Positions 32,726 through 42,436 of a stretch of DNA of 64,000 nt are shown here, in pieces. The translations under genes and the position numbers were made by a program. Where the stretch lies: contig JBBQAY010000006.1 in assembly GCA_038316965.1 (NCBI GenBank), positions 14,102 through 78,101 of the forward strand. Direction: 5' to 3'. Each line of letters opens with the position of its first letter. Position 1 is the first letter of the stretch. Below the pieces are notes generated by a model. That model did not search any database and had not been told where the DNA came from. It saw nothing but the letters and a program-made list of their open reading frames with translations. This stretch comes from Longivirga sp038316965. GTDB taxonomy: Bacteria; Actinomycetota; Actinomycetes; S36-B12; CAIYMF01.

Positions 32726-33724
32726 CTATCGCAGGCCCCCGTAGGAGTGCAGGCCGCTCATGAGGATGTTCACGCCGAAGTAGTTGAAGACGAAGCACCC
32801 GAACGCGGCGAAGGCGATGTACGCGGCCTTGCGACCCTTCCACCCCGCGGTCGCACGGGCGTGAAGGTAGGCGGCGTACCCGACCCAGGTGATGAACGCC
32901 CAGGTCTCCTTCGGGTCCCAGCCCCAGTAGCGACCCCAGGCGTTCTCGGCCCAGATGGCGCCGGCCACGATCGTGAAGGTCCACAGCGGGAACATGAATG
33001 CGTGGATGCGGTAGGCCATGGCGTCGAGCTTCTGCGACTCGGGGAGCCGCTCCGCGAGCCCGGAGAGCCAGTACGTGCGACCCTCGGCGGCCCGGCGCTC
33101 GCCGGAGTCGGCGACGAGGAACAGTGCCGAGAGCGCAGCACCCAGGCTGAAGGCCCCGGCGCAGACCGTCGCGGCCGACACGTGGATCACGAGCCAGTAG
33201 TTGCGCAGCGCGGGCACGAGCTGGGCGGCGTCGACGTACAGCACCGTGACGGCGAGACCCAGGATCAGCAGCACGGTGGGGAGGACGAAGAGCCCGAGCC
33301 AGCGGACGTCGCGCTTGAGCGAGATCGCCAGGTAGGTGACGGCGATCGCGAGCGCCGACGCGAGCGAGAACTCGTACATGTTGCCCCAGGGGGCACGCAT
33401 GACCGAGAGGCCGCGGAAGACGAGCCCCAGGGCGAGCAGGAGCGTGCCCAGCCACATGATCGACATCGCGATGTTGGCCGAGCGGCGTCCGGGCGGGAGG
33501 CCGCCGTCGTCCGGGCCGCCGACCGTCACCGTGGTCTTGGTGGCGACAGCCACCGAGCCCTCACCGACCTTGTCGGCGCCGGCGTCGGCGGAAGCCGGTG
33601 CGAGGTCGCGACCCTTCGTCGCGGCGAACGAGACGGCGAAGGAGAACATCGAGATGGTGTAGACCGCCATCGACGCGTACACGAGGTCGCGGCTCAGCTC
33701 GGCGAACGCCACGTTGACGGTCAC
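32726..33724 (-). CDS. ccsB: Cytochrome c maturation protein CcsB/ResC (haem handling)
   Basis: Membrane partner of ResB in system II cytochrome c biogenesis; moves haem across the membrane and, with ResB, attaches it to apocytochrome c. 332 residues, about eight hydrophobic helices. The tryptophan-rich WWD motif is in WGRYWGWDPKETWAFITW, with conserved His in VIHVSAATVC and HARATAGW. GTG 33724 overlaps the resB stop (GTGA). It is the last gene of the rex-hem-ccs chain. Naming conventions vary (ccsA or ccsB). Confidence 0.92.
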   Translation of the reverse strand: MTVNVAFAELSRDLVYASMAVYTISMFSFAVSFAATKGRDLAPASADAGADKVGEGSVAVATKTTVTVGGPDDGGLPPGRRSANIAMSIMWLGTLLLALGLVFRGLSVMRAPWGNMYEFSLASALAIAVTYLAISLKRDVRWLGLFVLPTVLLILGLAVTVLYVDAAQLVPALRNYWLVIHVSAATVCAGAFSLGAALSALFLVADSGERRAAEGRTYWLSGLAERLPESQKLDAMAYRIHAFMFPLWTFTIVAGAIWAENAWGRYWGWDPKETWAFITWVGYAAYLHARATAGWKGRKAAYIAFAAFGCFVFNYFGVNILMSGLHSYGGLR

Positions 33725-35331
33725 TCGGGGTCTCCTTCTGCACGGGATCGGGCTGACGCCGGTGAGCCGAGGGCCGAGGCCAGCTCGTCGACCTCGTCGG
33801 CGACGCTGGCGTGCTCGGACCTGGTCAGGCCGGCGACGTCGACCACGGTAACGCCTCCTGCACCGGACGCCACCCGCACCCACAACCGGCGGCGGCGCAC
33901 GAGCAGCGACAGGGCGAGACCGGTCATGGCGGCGATCGAGGCGACCAGTGCGATCTCCTTGCCGGGGTCGCGCGCGACAGCGAAGGAGGCGAACTTGACG
34001 TAGCCGTCGAAGCTGACGGTGTCGCCGTTGGTCAGGGTCCAGGACTCCCCGGGTCGCAGCGCCTCGATCCCGAGCCGGGTCATGTTCGCGGTCTCGAGCT
34101 TGAACACCGACTGGGGTCGTCCGCTCCCGAGGCCCAGGTCTCCCTCCCACGCCGAGAGGTACACGCCCGGGTCGTCGGCGGCGGGGAAGGTGGAGTGCGG
34201 GCCGCGGATGTTGTCGACGGCAGCGGTCGGCAGGAAGAAGCCCGTGATCCCGAGCTGCGGGGTGGCGTCGGGCACCTTCACGACGCAGGTCGAGGTGAAG
34301 TTGCCGTCCTGCGGCAGGCAGACGACGGAGTCGCGAAAGACGATCTGGCCAGCCTTGTCCTTCACGGTGATGGTGGGCGCGTAGCCGTGGCCCACCAGGA
34401 AGATCTTCTCGCCGCCGACCACCAGCGGCTCGTTGACCTGGATGTCGACCTTCTCGGGTTCAGCGCCAGGCTCCTTCACGAGCGTGACGCTGGCGACGAA
34501 CTCGCGGGGAGCGCCGCTCTGCCCGCCGCCCCGCTGGAACTGCGCGTCGAAGGTGTCGAGCCTGAAGGTGAACGGCGCCAGAGATGACGGGTCGAACCCG
34601 CGCCCCGGCGCGAACGAGTCGAACTGCGACAGCGTGTTGGCGAACGACGTGCCCTCACGGACGACGACGTTGCCACGAAAGCCACCGAGCGAACCCACGG
34701 CGATGCCGAGCAGCAGCACCAGCAGGGCAAGGTGGAAGACCAGGTTGCCCGTCTCGCGGCTGTAGCCCTTCTCCGCGGCCACCGAGGTGTCGGTGACGTC
34801 GACCCGCCACCGCTTGCCGCGCAGGTGCTCGGCCGCCTTCGCCAGGACAGCAGCGGAGTCGGAGCCGGACTCGACCCCGCGGTGCTCGGGCAGTCGTGCG
34901 AGGTTGCGCGGCGCGGCCGGTGGACGGGCCCGCATCGCCTTCCAGTGCTGCAACGAACGAGGCAGCACACAGCCGGCGAGCGAGATGAACAGCAGGAGGT
35001 AGATGGCGGCGAACCACGGCGAGGCGAAGACGTCGAAGAAGCCGAGCCGATCCAGGATCGGGCCCTTGGGGTCGTCCGCGAGGTACTGCGTGACCTTGAC
35101 CGGATCGGTGCTGCGCTGCGGGAAGACCGAGCCGGGGACGGAGGCGACCGCGAGCAGGAACAGCAGCACGAGCGCGGTACGCATGCTCGTGAGCGTGCGC
35201 CAGGCCCAGCGCATCCACCCGAGCAGACCGATCCCGACGGGAGCCGCGGCGTCCACGGCGGTCGGCGCGGTCGACAGCCCGGTGCGGGTGTCGTCGGCGT
35301 CGCGCACGGCGTCGTCGACCTGGTCGCTCAC
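33721..35331 (-). CDS. resB: Cytochrome c maturation protein ResB
   Basis: System II cytochrome c synthase component, 536 residues. Three N-terminal membrane helices (after WRTLTSMRTALVLLFLLAVAS), a conserved FPQRSTDP, a large extracytoplasmic domain (about residues 170-450) and a last helix near 470 (LVASIAAMTGLALSLLVRRR) match the family. GTG 35331 overlaps the ccdA stop by 4 nt, and its stop overlaps the ccsB start. The longer frame reaching 35709 is antisense-like to ccdA. Confidence 0.9.
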   Translation of the reverse strand: MSDQVDDAVRDADDTRTGLSTAPTAVDAAAPVGIGLLGWMRWAWRTLTSMRTALVLLFLLAVASVPGSVFPQRSTDPVKVTQYLADDPKGPILDRLGFFDVFASPWFAAIYLLLFISLAGCVLPRSLQHWKAMRARPPAAPRNLARLPEHRGVESGSDSAAVLAKAAEHLRGKRWRVDVTDTSVAAEKGYSRETGNLVFHLALLVLLLGIAVGSLGGFRGNVVVREGTSFANTLSQFDSFAPGRGFDPSSLAPFTFRLDTFDAQFQRGGGQSGAPREFVASVTLVKEPGAEPEKVDIQVNEPLVVGGEKIFLVGHGYAPTITVKDKAGQIVFRDSVVCLPQDGNFTSTCVVKVPDATPQLGITGFFLPTAAVDNIRGPHSTFPAADDPGVYLSAWEGDLGLGSGRPQSVFKLETANMTRLGIEALRPGESWTLTNGDTVSFDGYVKFASFAVARDPGKEIALVASIAAMTGLALSLLVRRRRLWVRVASGAGGVTVVDVAGLTRSEHASVADEVDELASALGSPASARSRAEGDPE

Positions 35332-36179
35332 AGCCACACTCCGAAGTCGCCGGCCCACGAGCGCAGGCCGATGGTGAGGTCGTCCCACGTACCGGTGACG
35401 AGCAGCAGCCCGATCGCCACGAGCATCGCGCCGCCGATGCGCATCACCACGACGCTGTGGCGACGCACCCAGCCGATGGCACCGAGCGCGCGGCGGTAGA
35501 GCAGGCCGACGAGCACGAACGGAAGCCCGAGGCCCAGGCAGTAGAACACCGACAGCAGCGCTCCGCGCGCGGCGCTGGCTTCGGTGAAGGCCAGGGTCTG
35601 CACCGCACCCAGGGTCGGACCGATGCACGGGGTCCAGCCGAGGCCGAACAGCACACCGAGGAGCGGAGCACCCCAGAGGCCGACCTGCGGCAGACGGTGC
35701 ATGCGCCACTCGCGCTGCAGGCCAGGGACCAGCCCGAGGAACGACAGGCCCAGCCCGATCACCACGACGCCGAGAACCCGCGTGATCTGCTCCTGGTAGC
35801 GGAACAGCGCCTCTCCCAAGGCTCCGAAGGCCGCGCCGTACGCGACGAACACGACGGTGAACCCGAGCACGAACAGGATCGACCCGAGCAGCACGCGAGT
35901 TCGCGTGGCCCGAAGAGCCGGCTGATCGACGTCATCGACTGCCGAGCCGGCCGAAGAAGCGGGGCTCGCGTCGGTGACCCGCGCACCCGCCGGAGTCGTC
36001 GCCATCGCTGGGGCGGGCTCGCGGGCGAGCTCGGCGCCGGAGAGTCCGGTCACGTACGACAGGTAGCCGGGCACCAGAGGCAGGACGCACGGCGACAGGA
36101 ACGACACGACTCCCGCCGCGAAGGCCAACGGCGCGGCGACCAGGAGCGAGCCTGTCACGACGGTGTCGACGACGCTCAC
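35328..36179 (-). CDS. ccdA: CcdA-type thiol-disulphide membrane transporter
   Basis: Membrane protein of 283 residues carrying reductant across the membrane to keep apocytochrome c haem-binding cysteines reduced. The two redox Cys are in SFLSPCVLPLVPGYL (helix 1) and LGWTPCIGPTLGA (helix 4). Six helices are expected. An insert of about 45 charged residues follows helix 1 (REPAPAMATTPAGARVTDAS). GTG 36179 overlaps the tlpA stop. It hands electrons to the TlpA-like protein encoded just upstream. Confidence 0.93.
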   Translation of the reverse strand: MSVVDTVVTGSLLVAAPLAFAAGVVSFLSPCVLPLVPGYLSYVTGLSGAELAREPAPAMATTPAGARVTDASPASSAGSAVDDVDQPALRATRTRVLLGSILFVLGFTVVFVAYGAAFGALGEALFRYQEQITRVLGVVVIGLGLSFLGLVPGLQREWRMHRLPQVGLWGAPLLGVLFGLGWTPCIGPTLGAVQTLAFTEASAARGALLSVFYCLGLGLPFVLVGLLYRRALGAIGWVRRHSVVVMRIGGAMLVAIGLLLVTGTWDDLTIGLRSWAGDFGVWL

Positions 36180-36781
36180 GACGTCTCCGCCAGGACGGGC
36201 TCGATCATGCCGAGGAGGCGCGAACGATCGACGGCGCCCAGCGCCCGTGCGGCCACCCGGCCCTGCCGGTCGAGCACCAGCGTCGTGGGGATCGCGGACG
36301 GCGGCAGCTGGCCGCGGAAGGCGAGCACGAGGGAGTTGTCGGCGTCGAACATCGAGGGGTACGACATCTCGAACTTGCGGGCGAAGGCGCGTGCGTTGTC
36401 GATCGAGTCCTTGCCGCCGGACACGATGCCGACGAACTCCACACCCTTGGCCTTGGTGTCGACGGAGGTGCTCTCGAGCACACCCGCCTCGGCACGGCAC
36501 GGCGAGCACCACGACGCCCACAGGTTCACCACGACGACCTTGCCGCGGTACGACGCGACGTCGAGCGCGGCGCCGTCCAGGGTCGTGCCCACGAGCACCG
36601 GCGCGGCCTCACGCTCGGCGGGCGCCAGCAGCACGGTGGAGCCGTCGCCCGCGACGTAGCGGGTCGAGCCGTCGACCGAGCCGGACGTCGCCGAGCAGCC
36701 GGCGAGCAGGGCGGCGGCCGTCGCGAGGGCAAGGACGCCCGCAGCGCGACGGGTTCGACGCCTTGCCGTGCTGGCGGTCAC
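36176..36781 (-). CDS. tlpA: TlpA/ResA-type thioredoxin lipoprotein
   Basis: Extracytoplasmic thiol-disulphide protein of 201 residues. The signal ends in a lipobox (L-A-G-C, lipidated Cys29), and the active site is WASWCSPC with Cys92 and Cys95. The cis-Pro loop is AIPTTLVLD. It receives electrons from CcdA and reduces apocytochrome c. GTG 36781 has GGAGTG upstream. A 127-nt gap to the phosphatase gene upstream is the only large break in the rex-ccs chain and may contain an extra promoter. Confidence 0.92.
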   Translation of the reverse strand: MTASTARRRTRRAAGVLALATAAALLAGCSATSGSVDGSTRYVAGDGSTVLLAPAEREAAPVLVGTTLDGAALDVASYRGKVVVVNLWASWCSPCRAEAGVLESTSVDTKAKGVEFVGIVSGGKDSIDNARAFARKFEMSYPSMFDADNSLVLAFRGQLPPSAIPTTLVLDRQGRVAARALGAVDRSRLLGMIEPVLAETS

Positions 36782-36908
36782 AGCGGGCACTCCTTGGTCG
36801 GGCCGGCGGGTCGGGTACGTCGGACGAGCGGGCTGGGGCCGTGCAGTGTGGACGTGCCGCACGGGTCGAGGGTTTCCGTCGTGCGGAGCGACTACATCAC
36901 AGCGACGA

Positions 36909-37562
36909 TCAGGCTCCCTTGGCCTGGGACGCAGACTTCCCGGCCTGCCGGACGAGGTCGGCCGACGGCTCGGTGTAGGTGATCGCGACGAGCTTGTCGT
37001 CGTCGAACGACAGCGAGGTGATGCTGGCGAGCGAGCACTGACGCTTGCGCGGGTCGTGCACGAACCGCCGCTGCTCGGCGTCGAGGCGGGCGATCCACAC
37101 GGGCAGCTGGTGGCTGACGAGGACGGCCTCGTGCCCACGGGCCGCCTCGCGCGCCGCAGCCACGGCCGCGCGCATGCGCCCGGCGAGCTCGACGTACGGC
37201 TCGCCCCAGCTCGGCGTGAACGGGTTGTAGAGGTACCGCCAGGCCTTGGGGTTCTTGAGGACTCCGTCGCCGACGCCGACGCGCTGACCCTCGAAGACGT
37301 TGTCGGCCTCGATGATGCGGTCGTCGATGCTCACGCGCAGGTCGTGCCGGGCAGCCACCGGTGCGGCGGTCTGCTGGGCCCGCTCGAGCGGCGAGGAGAT
37401 GATGTGCGTGACATCGCGGTCGGCGAGGGCCCCAGCGGCGCGCTCGGCCATCTGCTCGCCCAGGGCGGAGAGCTTGAAGCCGGGCAGGCGGCCGTAGAGG
37501 ACGCCGCTCGGGTTGTGCACCTCGCCGTGGCGAAGCAGATGGACGACCGTACGGGTGCTCAC
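36909..37562 (-). CDS. Histidine phosphatase (phosphoglycerate mutase-like)
   Basis: Histidine phosphatase-superfamily protein, 217 residues. The catalytic His lies in LLRHGEVHNPSG near residue 10, with the partner Arg in SSPLERAQQTA; the second His is in AVLVSHQLPVW. GTG 37562 overlaps the hemL stop (GTGA). The orthologous position in M. tuberculosis is Rv0525, annotated as phosphoglycerate mutase-like. The substrate is not known, and the gene's constant place between hemL and tlpA suggests a link to haem or envelope metabolism, which is inference. Confidence 0.85.
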   Translation of the reverse strand: MSTRTVVHLLRHGEVHNPSGVLYGRLPGFKLSALGEQMAERAAGALADRDVTHIISSPLERAQQTAAPVAARHDLRVSIDDRIIEADNVFEGQRVGVGDGVLKNPKAWRYLYNPFTPSWGEPYVELAGRMRAAVAAAREAARGHEAVLVSHQLPVWIARLDAEQRRFVHDPRKRQCSLASITSLSFDDDKLVAITYTEPSADLVRQAGKSASQAKGA

Positions 37563-38908
37563 ACGAACTCCTTCGCGACGTCGGGGTGAGCCGCGGCTGC
37601 GGCGCGCGCGGCGTACGGCAGGGCGGCGACAAGCCGGTCCAGCGCGGTGTCGTCGTGGGAGGCCGAGACGAACCAGGCCTCGAACGCGCTCGGCGGCAGG
37701 TAGACCCCGCGGTCGAGCATGGCGTGGAAGAACGCGGCGTAGCGCCACGACTCCTGGGTGCGCGCCTCGTCGTAGTCGTTCGGCAGCGCGGCCGTGAAGA
37801 AGATCGAGAAGAGGTTGCCCGCTGTGGCGAGGGAGTGTGCGACGCCTTCGGCAGCGAGCGCCTCGGACACGAGTGAGCCGACCCTGGCGGCAGTGGCGTC
37901 GAGGTGGGTGTAGACCTCGGGCGTGCACTGGGTGAGGGTGGCGAGACCGCAGGCCGCCGCGACCGGGTTACCGGCCAGCGTGCCCGCCTGGTAGACGGGG
38001 CCAGCCGGCGCGAGGTAGGCCATCACATCGGCACGGCCACCGAAGGCTGCTGCGGGGAGACCGCCGCCCATGACCTTGCCGAAGGTCACCAGGTCAGGCC
38101 TCCACGACGGGTCGTCGCGGGCTTCGAGCTCAAGCCAGCCGCCACGCGCGACGCGGAACCCCGTCATCACCTCGTCGACGACGAACAGCGCGCCGTGCGC
38201 CTGCGCGATGCGCGCGAGCGCGGCGTTGAATCCGGGGTGCGGTGCGACGACGCCCATGTTGGCGGCTGCGGCCTCGGTGATGACGGCGGCGATATCGTCG
38301 CCGTGCGCGGTGAACGCGGCCTCGACGGCAGCGATGTCGTTGTAGGGCAGCACGATCGTCTCGTGCGCCTGGGCACCGGTGACTCCGGGGCTGTCGGGCA
38401 GCGCGAACGTCGCGATGCCCGAGCCCGCTGCCGCCAGCAGCGAGTCGACGTGGCCGTGGTAGCAGCCGGCGAACTTCACGACCTTGGATCGGCCGGTGAA
38501 GCCGCGAGCGAGCCTGATCGCCGACATGGTCGCCTCGGTGCCGCTGCTGACCAGGCGTACCTGCTCGACGGCGTCCACGCGGCTCACGATCTCCTCGGCG
38601 AGCAGCACCTCGCCCTCGCCGGGGGTGCCGAAGGAGAAGCCGCGGGTGGCGGCGTTCTGCACGGCCGCGACGACGGAGGGGTGCGCGTGGCCGAGCACCA
38701 TCGGGCCCCACGAGCAGACGAGGTCGAGGTAGTCGCGACCGTCGACGTCGGTGATGAAGGGGCCATGGCCGCTCGCCATGAAGCGCGGCGTGCCGCCGAC
38801 GGCGCGGAACGCCCGCACCGGGGAGTTCACGCCACCGGGCGTCACCTCGCGGCCGCGGGCGAACAGTGCCTGCGAGGCAGGTGCGGCGTCGGCGTAGGGC
38901 GTCGTCAT
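37559..38908 (-). CDS. hemL: Glutamate-1-semialdehyde 2,1-aminomutase
   Basis: PLP enzyme of 449 residues forming 5-aminolevulinate in the C5 haem pathway. The PLP Lys is in VTFGKVMGGGLPAAAFGG, the N-terminal signature is TPGGVNSPVRAFRAVGG, and VDEVMTGFRVARGG contains the PLP-ring Asp. ATG 38908 overlaps the hemB stop (ATGA). It uses the product of HemA (glutamate-1-semialdehyde) and feeds HemB, both encoded upstream in the same chain. Confidence 0.95.
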   Translation of the reverse strand: MTTPYADAAPASQALFARGREVTPGGVNSPVRAFRAVGGTPRFMASGHGPFITDVDGRDYLDLVCSWGPMVLGHAHPSVVAAVQNAATRGFSFGTPGEGEVLLAEEIVSRVDAVEQVRLVSSGTEATMSAIRLARGFTGRSKVVKFAGCYHGHVDSLLAAAGSGIATFALPDSPGVTGAQAHETIVLPYNDIAAVEAAFTAHGDDIAAVITEAAAANMGVVAPHPGFNAALARIAQAHGALFVVDEVMTGFRVARGGWLELEARDDPSWRPDLVTFGKVMGGGLPAAAFGGRADVMAYLAPAGPVYQAGTLAGNPVAAACGLATLTQCTPEVYTHLDATAARVGSLVSEALAAEGVAHSLATAGNLFSIFFTAALPNDYDEARTQESWRYAAFFHAMLDRGVYLPPSAFEAWFVSASHDDTALDRLVAALPYAARAAAAAHPDVAKEFV

Positions 38909-39891
38909 ACGCGACCCTCGGCGATCCACCGGGCTACTTCGGCAGCCCAGTAGGTGAGCACGATGTCGGCACCGGCACGGTGGATCGAGGTGATCGACTC
39001 GGCGATCGCGCGGTCGCGGTCGATCCAGCCGCGCTCGGCAGCCGCCTCGACCATCGCGTACTCGCCGCTCACCTGGTACGCCGTGACCGGCACGTCGACG
39101 CGGTCGGCGACCTCGCGCAGCACGTCGAGGTAGAGGCTCGCGGGCTTCACCATCACCATGTCCGCGCCCTCCTCGATGTCGAGGCGCAGCTCGCGCAGGG
39201 ACTCGCGGAGGTTGGCGGGGTCCTGCTGGTAGCTGCGGCGGTCGCCCGTGAGCTGGCTGTCTACCGCCTCGCGGAAGGGGCCGTACAGCGCCGAGGCGTA
39301 CTTGGCGGCGTACGCGAGCACGAGCACGTGCTGCGCCGACACCTCGTCGAGCGCAGCGCGCACGACACCCACCTGGCCGTCCATCATCCCGCTGGTGGCG
39401 ACGACGTCGGCCCCGGCATCGGCCAGAGCCATGGCCATCTCGGCGTACCGGACGAGCGTGGCGTCGTTGTCGACGTCGCCGTCGGAGCCGAGCACGCCGC
39501 AGTGGCCGTGGTCGGTGAACTCGTCCAGGCACAGGTCTGCCATGACGACGAGGGAGTCGCCCACCTCGCGACGCACGTCGGCGACGGCGAGGTTGAGGAT
39601 GCCCTCGGGGTCGCTCGCCGCACTGCCGACGGCGTCCCGCACGGACGGGACGGCGAACAGCATCACGCCACCAAGACCGAGGTACGCCGCCTCCGCGGCA
39701 GCAGCGCGCAGCGACTCACGGCTGTGCTGCACGACGCCGGGAAGCGACGAGATCGGCGACGGCGCGTCGAGCCCCTCGTGCACGAACAGCGGCAGCACGA
39801 GGCCGGCCGGATGCAGCCGGGTCTCCGCGACGAGCCTGCGCAGGGCAGGGGTACGCCGCAGCCGACGGGGGCGCTCGACCGGGAAGGCCAC
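38905..39891 (-). CDS. hemB: Porphobilinogen synthase (delta-aminolevulinate dehydratase)
   Basis: Condenses two 5-aminolevulinate molecules to porphobilinogen; 328 residues. The Schiff-base lysines are in VMVKPASLYLDVLREV and in the region around YAAKYASALYGPF. The metal loop reads DLCLDEFTDHGHCGVL: two of the three zinc cysteines of the classic CxCx7-9C site are present and the middle one is Asp, a variant seen in actinobacteria. It lies 2 nt after hemD and overlaps hemL. Confidence 0.95.
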   Translation of the reverse strand: MAFPVERPRRLRRTPALRRLVAETRLHPAGLVLPLFVHEGLDAPSPISSLPGVVQHSRESLRAAAAEAAYLGLGGVMLFAVPSVRDAVGSAASDPEGILNLAVADVRREVGDSLVVMADLCLDEFTDHGHCGVLGSDGDVDNDATLVRYAEMAMALADAGADVVATSGMMDGQVGVVRAALDEVSAQHVLVLAYAAKYASALYGPFREAVDSQLTGDRRSYQQDPANLRESLRELRLDIEEGADMVMVKPASLYLDVLREVADRVDVPVTAYQVSGEYAMVEAAAERGWIDRDRAIAESITSIHRAGADIVLTYWAAEVARWIAEGRV

Positions 39892-39893
39892 CG

Positions 39894-41504
39894 TCAGGTC
39901 GCCTTGCGACGGGCAGCGCCGCGGCGCTTGCTCGGACGCCAGACCTGCTCGCCCTGCTCGAGCGCCGCGAGCCGGAGCGCATCGCCGTGCGCGGCAAGAG
40001 CATCAGCGAGCGCGACGACCGACGGGGTCTCGGCCAGGACGTCGACCCGAAGACCGTGCTCCTCGGCCGTCTTCGCGGTGGCCGGACCGATGCACGCGAC
40101 CACTGTCGAGGCGTGCGGCTTTCCGGCGATGCCGACGAGGTTGCGCACGGTGCTCGAGGAGGTGAAGAGCACGGCGTCGAAGCCACCGGTCTTGATGGCC
40201 TCGCGGGTCTCGGCGGCCGGCGGTGCGGCACGGACGGTCCGGTACGCCGTGACGTCCTCGATCTCCCATCCGAGCTCGAGCAGGCCGGCGACGAGGGTGT
40301 CGGTGGCGATGTCGGCGCGCGGCAGGAAGACGCGGTTGATCGGGTCGAAGATCGGGTCGAACTCCGGGAAGTCCTCGAGGAGGCCGACGCTGCTCTGCTC
40401 GCCGCTCGGGACGAGGTCAGGGCGGACGCCGAACGACACCAGCGAGGCCGCAGTCTGGTCGCCGACTGCGGCGACCTTGAGACCCGCGAACGCGCGTGCG
40501 TCGAGGCCGTACTCGTCGAACTTCTCGCGCACGTCCTTCACGGCGTTCGCGCTGGTGAACACGACCCACTGGAAGCGGCCGGAGACGAGCCCCGTGATCG
40601 CGCGCTCCATCTGCTGGGGCGTGCGCGGCGGCTCGACCGAGATGGTCGGCACCTCGACGCCGACGGCGCCGAAGCGCGTGAGCTGCTGGCTGAGGGCACC
40701 GGCCTGCTCGCGCGTGCGAGGCACGAGCACGCGCCAGCCGAACAGGGGCTTGGTCTCGAACCACGAGAGCTTGTCACGCTGCGCGACCGTGTCGCCGACG
40801 ACGACGAGGCCAGGGCCGGCCTGCTTTGCGGCCTTCACCGCTCCGGGCAGGTCGGCGAGGGTCGAGGTGATCGTGCGCTGCTCGACCGTGGTGCCGCCGC
40901 GCGTGACCGCGACCGGAGTCGACTCGGCGCGGCCGCCCTGGACGAGAGCGCGAGCGACCTCCGACGCACGGTCGGCGCCGTTGAGGACGACGACCGTGAT
41001 GCGCGGGTCGGCGTGCGCGGCCCAGTCGACGGCCGGGTCGTCGGCGTCGACCACGTGCACCTCGCGCTGCTTGCCGCCGAGGAGCCCGACACCGGCGTAC
41101 GCCGGGATCCCGGTGAGCGTCGAGACGCCGGGCGCGATGTCGAACGACACCTTGGCCTTGGCGAGCGCACCGGCCTCGGTGAGGAGCGCGCCGTCGAGCA
41201 GCGGGTCGCCGGAGAAGAGGCGCACGACGGCCTGGCCGGACTTCGCCGCGTCGGCGACGACCTTGGCCCGTGCGGCGTGCGAGAGCGGCAGGCCGTCCTC
41301 GTCGAGCGCGGCACTGACCTCGGCGTCGACGCCGGCGAGCGTGCGGGCGAGGTCGACGACGTCGGCGTCGGCGAGCACGACGTCGGCCTCGCGCAGCAGC
41401 GCCACGGCGCGCAGCGTCAGCAGGTCGGGGTCGCCGGGGCCGACCGCCACGAGGGCGATGGACCCGAAGGCCTTCTTCTTGGTGCGGTTCTGGGTGACGC
41501 TCAT
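39894..41504 (-). CDS. hemD: Bifunctional uroporphyrinogen-III methyltransferase / synthase
   Basis: Fusion protein of 536 residues. The N-terminal half (about 1-245) is a tetrapyrrole methylase (VAVGPGDPDLLTLRAVALL, RLFSGDPLLDG, GVSTLTGIPAYAGVGL, VVVGDTV). The C-terminal half (about 265-515) is uroporphyrinogen-III synthase (GWRVLVPRTREQAGALSQQL; VFTSANAVKDVREKF; CIGPATAKTAEEHGL). It makes uroporphyrinogen III for haem and may divert it to siroheme or cobalamin by methylation. In the methylase half the usual GDPFIF-type loop is GDPLLDG, so methyltransferase activity is uncertain. The start overlaps hemC by 4 nt. Confidence 0.9.
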   Translation of the reverse strand: MSVTQNRTKKKAFGSIALVAVGPGDPDLLTLRAVALLREADVVLADADVVDLARTLAGVDAEVSAALDEDGLPLSHAARAKVVADAAKSGQAVVRLFSGDPLLDGALLTEAGALAKAKVSFDIAPGVSTLTGIPAYAGVGLLGGKQREVHVVDADDPAVDWAAHADPRITVVVLNGADRASEVARALVQGGRAESTPVAVTRGGTTVEQRTITSTLADLPGAVKAAKQAGPGLVVVGDTVAQRDKLSWFETKPLFGWRVLVPRTREQAGALSQQLTRFGAVGVEVPTISVEPPRTPQQMERAITGLVSGRFQWVVFTSANAVKDVREKFDEYGLDARAFAGLKVAAVGDQTAASLVSFGVRPDLVPSGEQSSVGLLEDFPEFDPIFDPINRVFLPRADIATDTLVAGLLELGWEIEDVTAYRTVRAAPPAAETREAIKTGGFDAVLFTSSSTVRNLVGIAGKPHASTVVACIGPATAKTAEEHGLRVDVLAETPSVVALADALAAHGDALRLAALEQGEQVWRPSKRRGAARRKAT

Positions 41505-42436
41505 GGGTGTGTTCCGTTCCCGAGACCGGGCGCACCGGCGGCGAGGAGGTCGGCGGCCAGTGCTCGGCCCACCTGCTCCGCGTCGCCGGCAGGACCGGTG
41601 ACCGACTTCCGCACCTGGATCCGACCGTCGTCGCTGACGACGGCTCCGGTCAGGTGCACGACCGCCTCACCGGTGTCCGTCGAGACGGTGGCGTGGGCGC
41701 CGACAGGCGCCGAGCAACCGGCCTCGAGGGCGGCCAGGAGGGATCGCTCCGCGGTGACGGCGACGCGGGTTGCGTCGTCGTCGAGATCGCGGAGCGCGTC
41801 GAGCAGTGCGACGTCGCCTTCGACGGCGCGGCACTCGACAGCCAGCGCACCCTGTCCGGGTGCGGGCAGCATGTGATCGGTCTCGATGACCTCGGTGACC
41901 GCGTCGAGGCGGCCGAGCCGGGCGAGACCTGCACGGGCGAGGACGACGGCGTCGAGCTCGCCGTCGACGACCTTGCGAACCCGGGTGTCGACGTTGCCGC
42001 GCACGGGCACGACGTCGAGATCGGGGCGCAGAGCCAGCAGCTGAGCGGCACGGCGGGGTGAGCCCGTTCCGACCGTAGCGCCGGCTGGCAGCGTGGCAAT
42101 GGTGCCGCCGTCGCGCGCGACGAGGACGTCACGAGCATCCTCGCGGGCTGGGATCGCAGCGATGCGAAGGCCTTCCGCGGGTGCGGTCGGGAGGTCCTTG
42201 AGCGAGTGGACGGCGACGTCGGCATCACCGCGGAGCACGGCGTCGCGGACGGCGCTCACGAAGACGCCGACACCGCCGAACGAGGCGAGCGGGGTCGACT
42301 GGTCGAGGTCGCCCTGCGTGCTGACCTCGACGAGGACCACCTCGCGATCGAGGCGACCGCGCAGGGCGTCGGCGACGAGGCCCGACTGGGTGCGGGCGAG
42401 CTGGCTCGCGCGGGTGGCGACGCGGACGGCGGTCAC
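41501..42436 (-). CDS. hemC: Hydroxymethylbilane synthase
   Basis: Polymerises four porphobilinogens into hydroxymethylbilane; 311 residues. The dipyrromethane cofactor attaches to Cys241 in ALEAGCSAPVGAHA. Substrate-binding residues are in VFVSAVRDAVLRGDADVAVH, then SLKDLPT, and in GTGSPRRAAQLLALRPDL. GTG 42436 overlaps the hemA stop and the stop overlaps the hemD start. Confidence 0.95.
   Translation of the reverse strand: MTAVRVATRASQLARTQSGLVADALRGRLDREVVLVEVSTQGDLDQSTPLASFGGVGVFVSAVRDAVLRGDADVAVHSLKDLPTAPAEGLRIAAIPAREDARDVLVARDGGTIATLPAGATVGTGSPRRAAQLLALRPDLDVVPVRGNVDTRVRKVVDGELDAVVLARAGLARLGRLDAVTEVIETDHMLPAPGQGALAVECRAVEGDVALLDALRDLDDDATRVAVTAERSLLAALEAGCSAPVGAHATVSTDTGEAVVHLTGAVVSDDGRIQVRKSVTGPAGDAEQVGRALAADLLAAGAPGLGNGTHP

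Noticed and set aside
33724..34150. Longer N-terminus for the ccsB gene
   Set aside because: The extra residues are the other-frame reading of the resB 3' end; the GTGA overlap start restores the family length.
38866..41601. Plus-strand frame of about 900 codons over hemB/hemD
   Set aside because: Antisense to confirmed haem genes; Ser/Arg/Ala-rich shadow translation.
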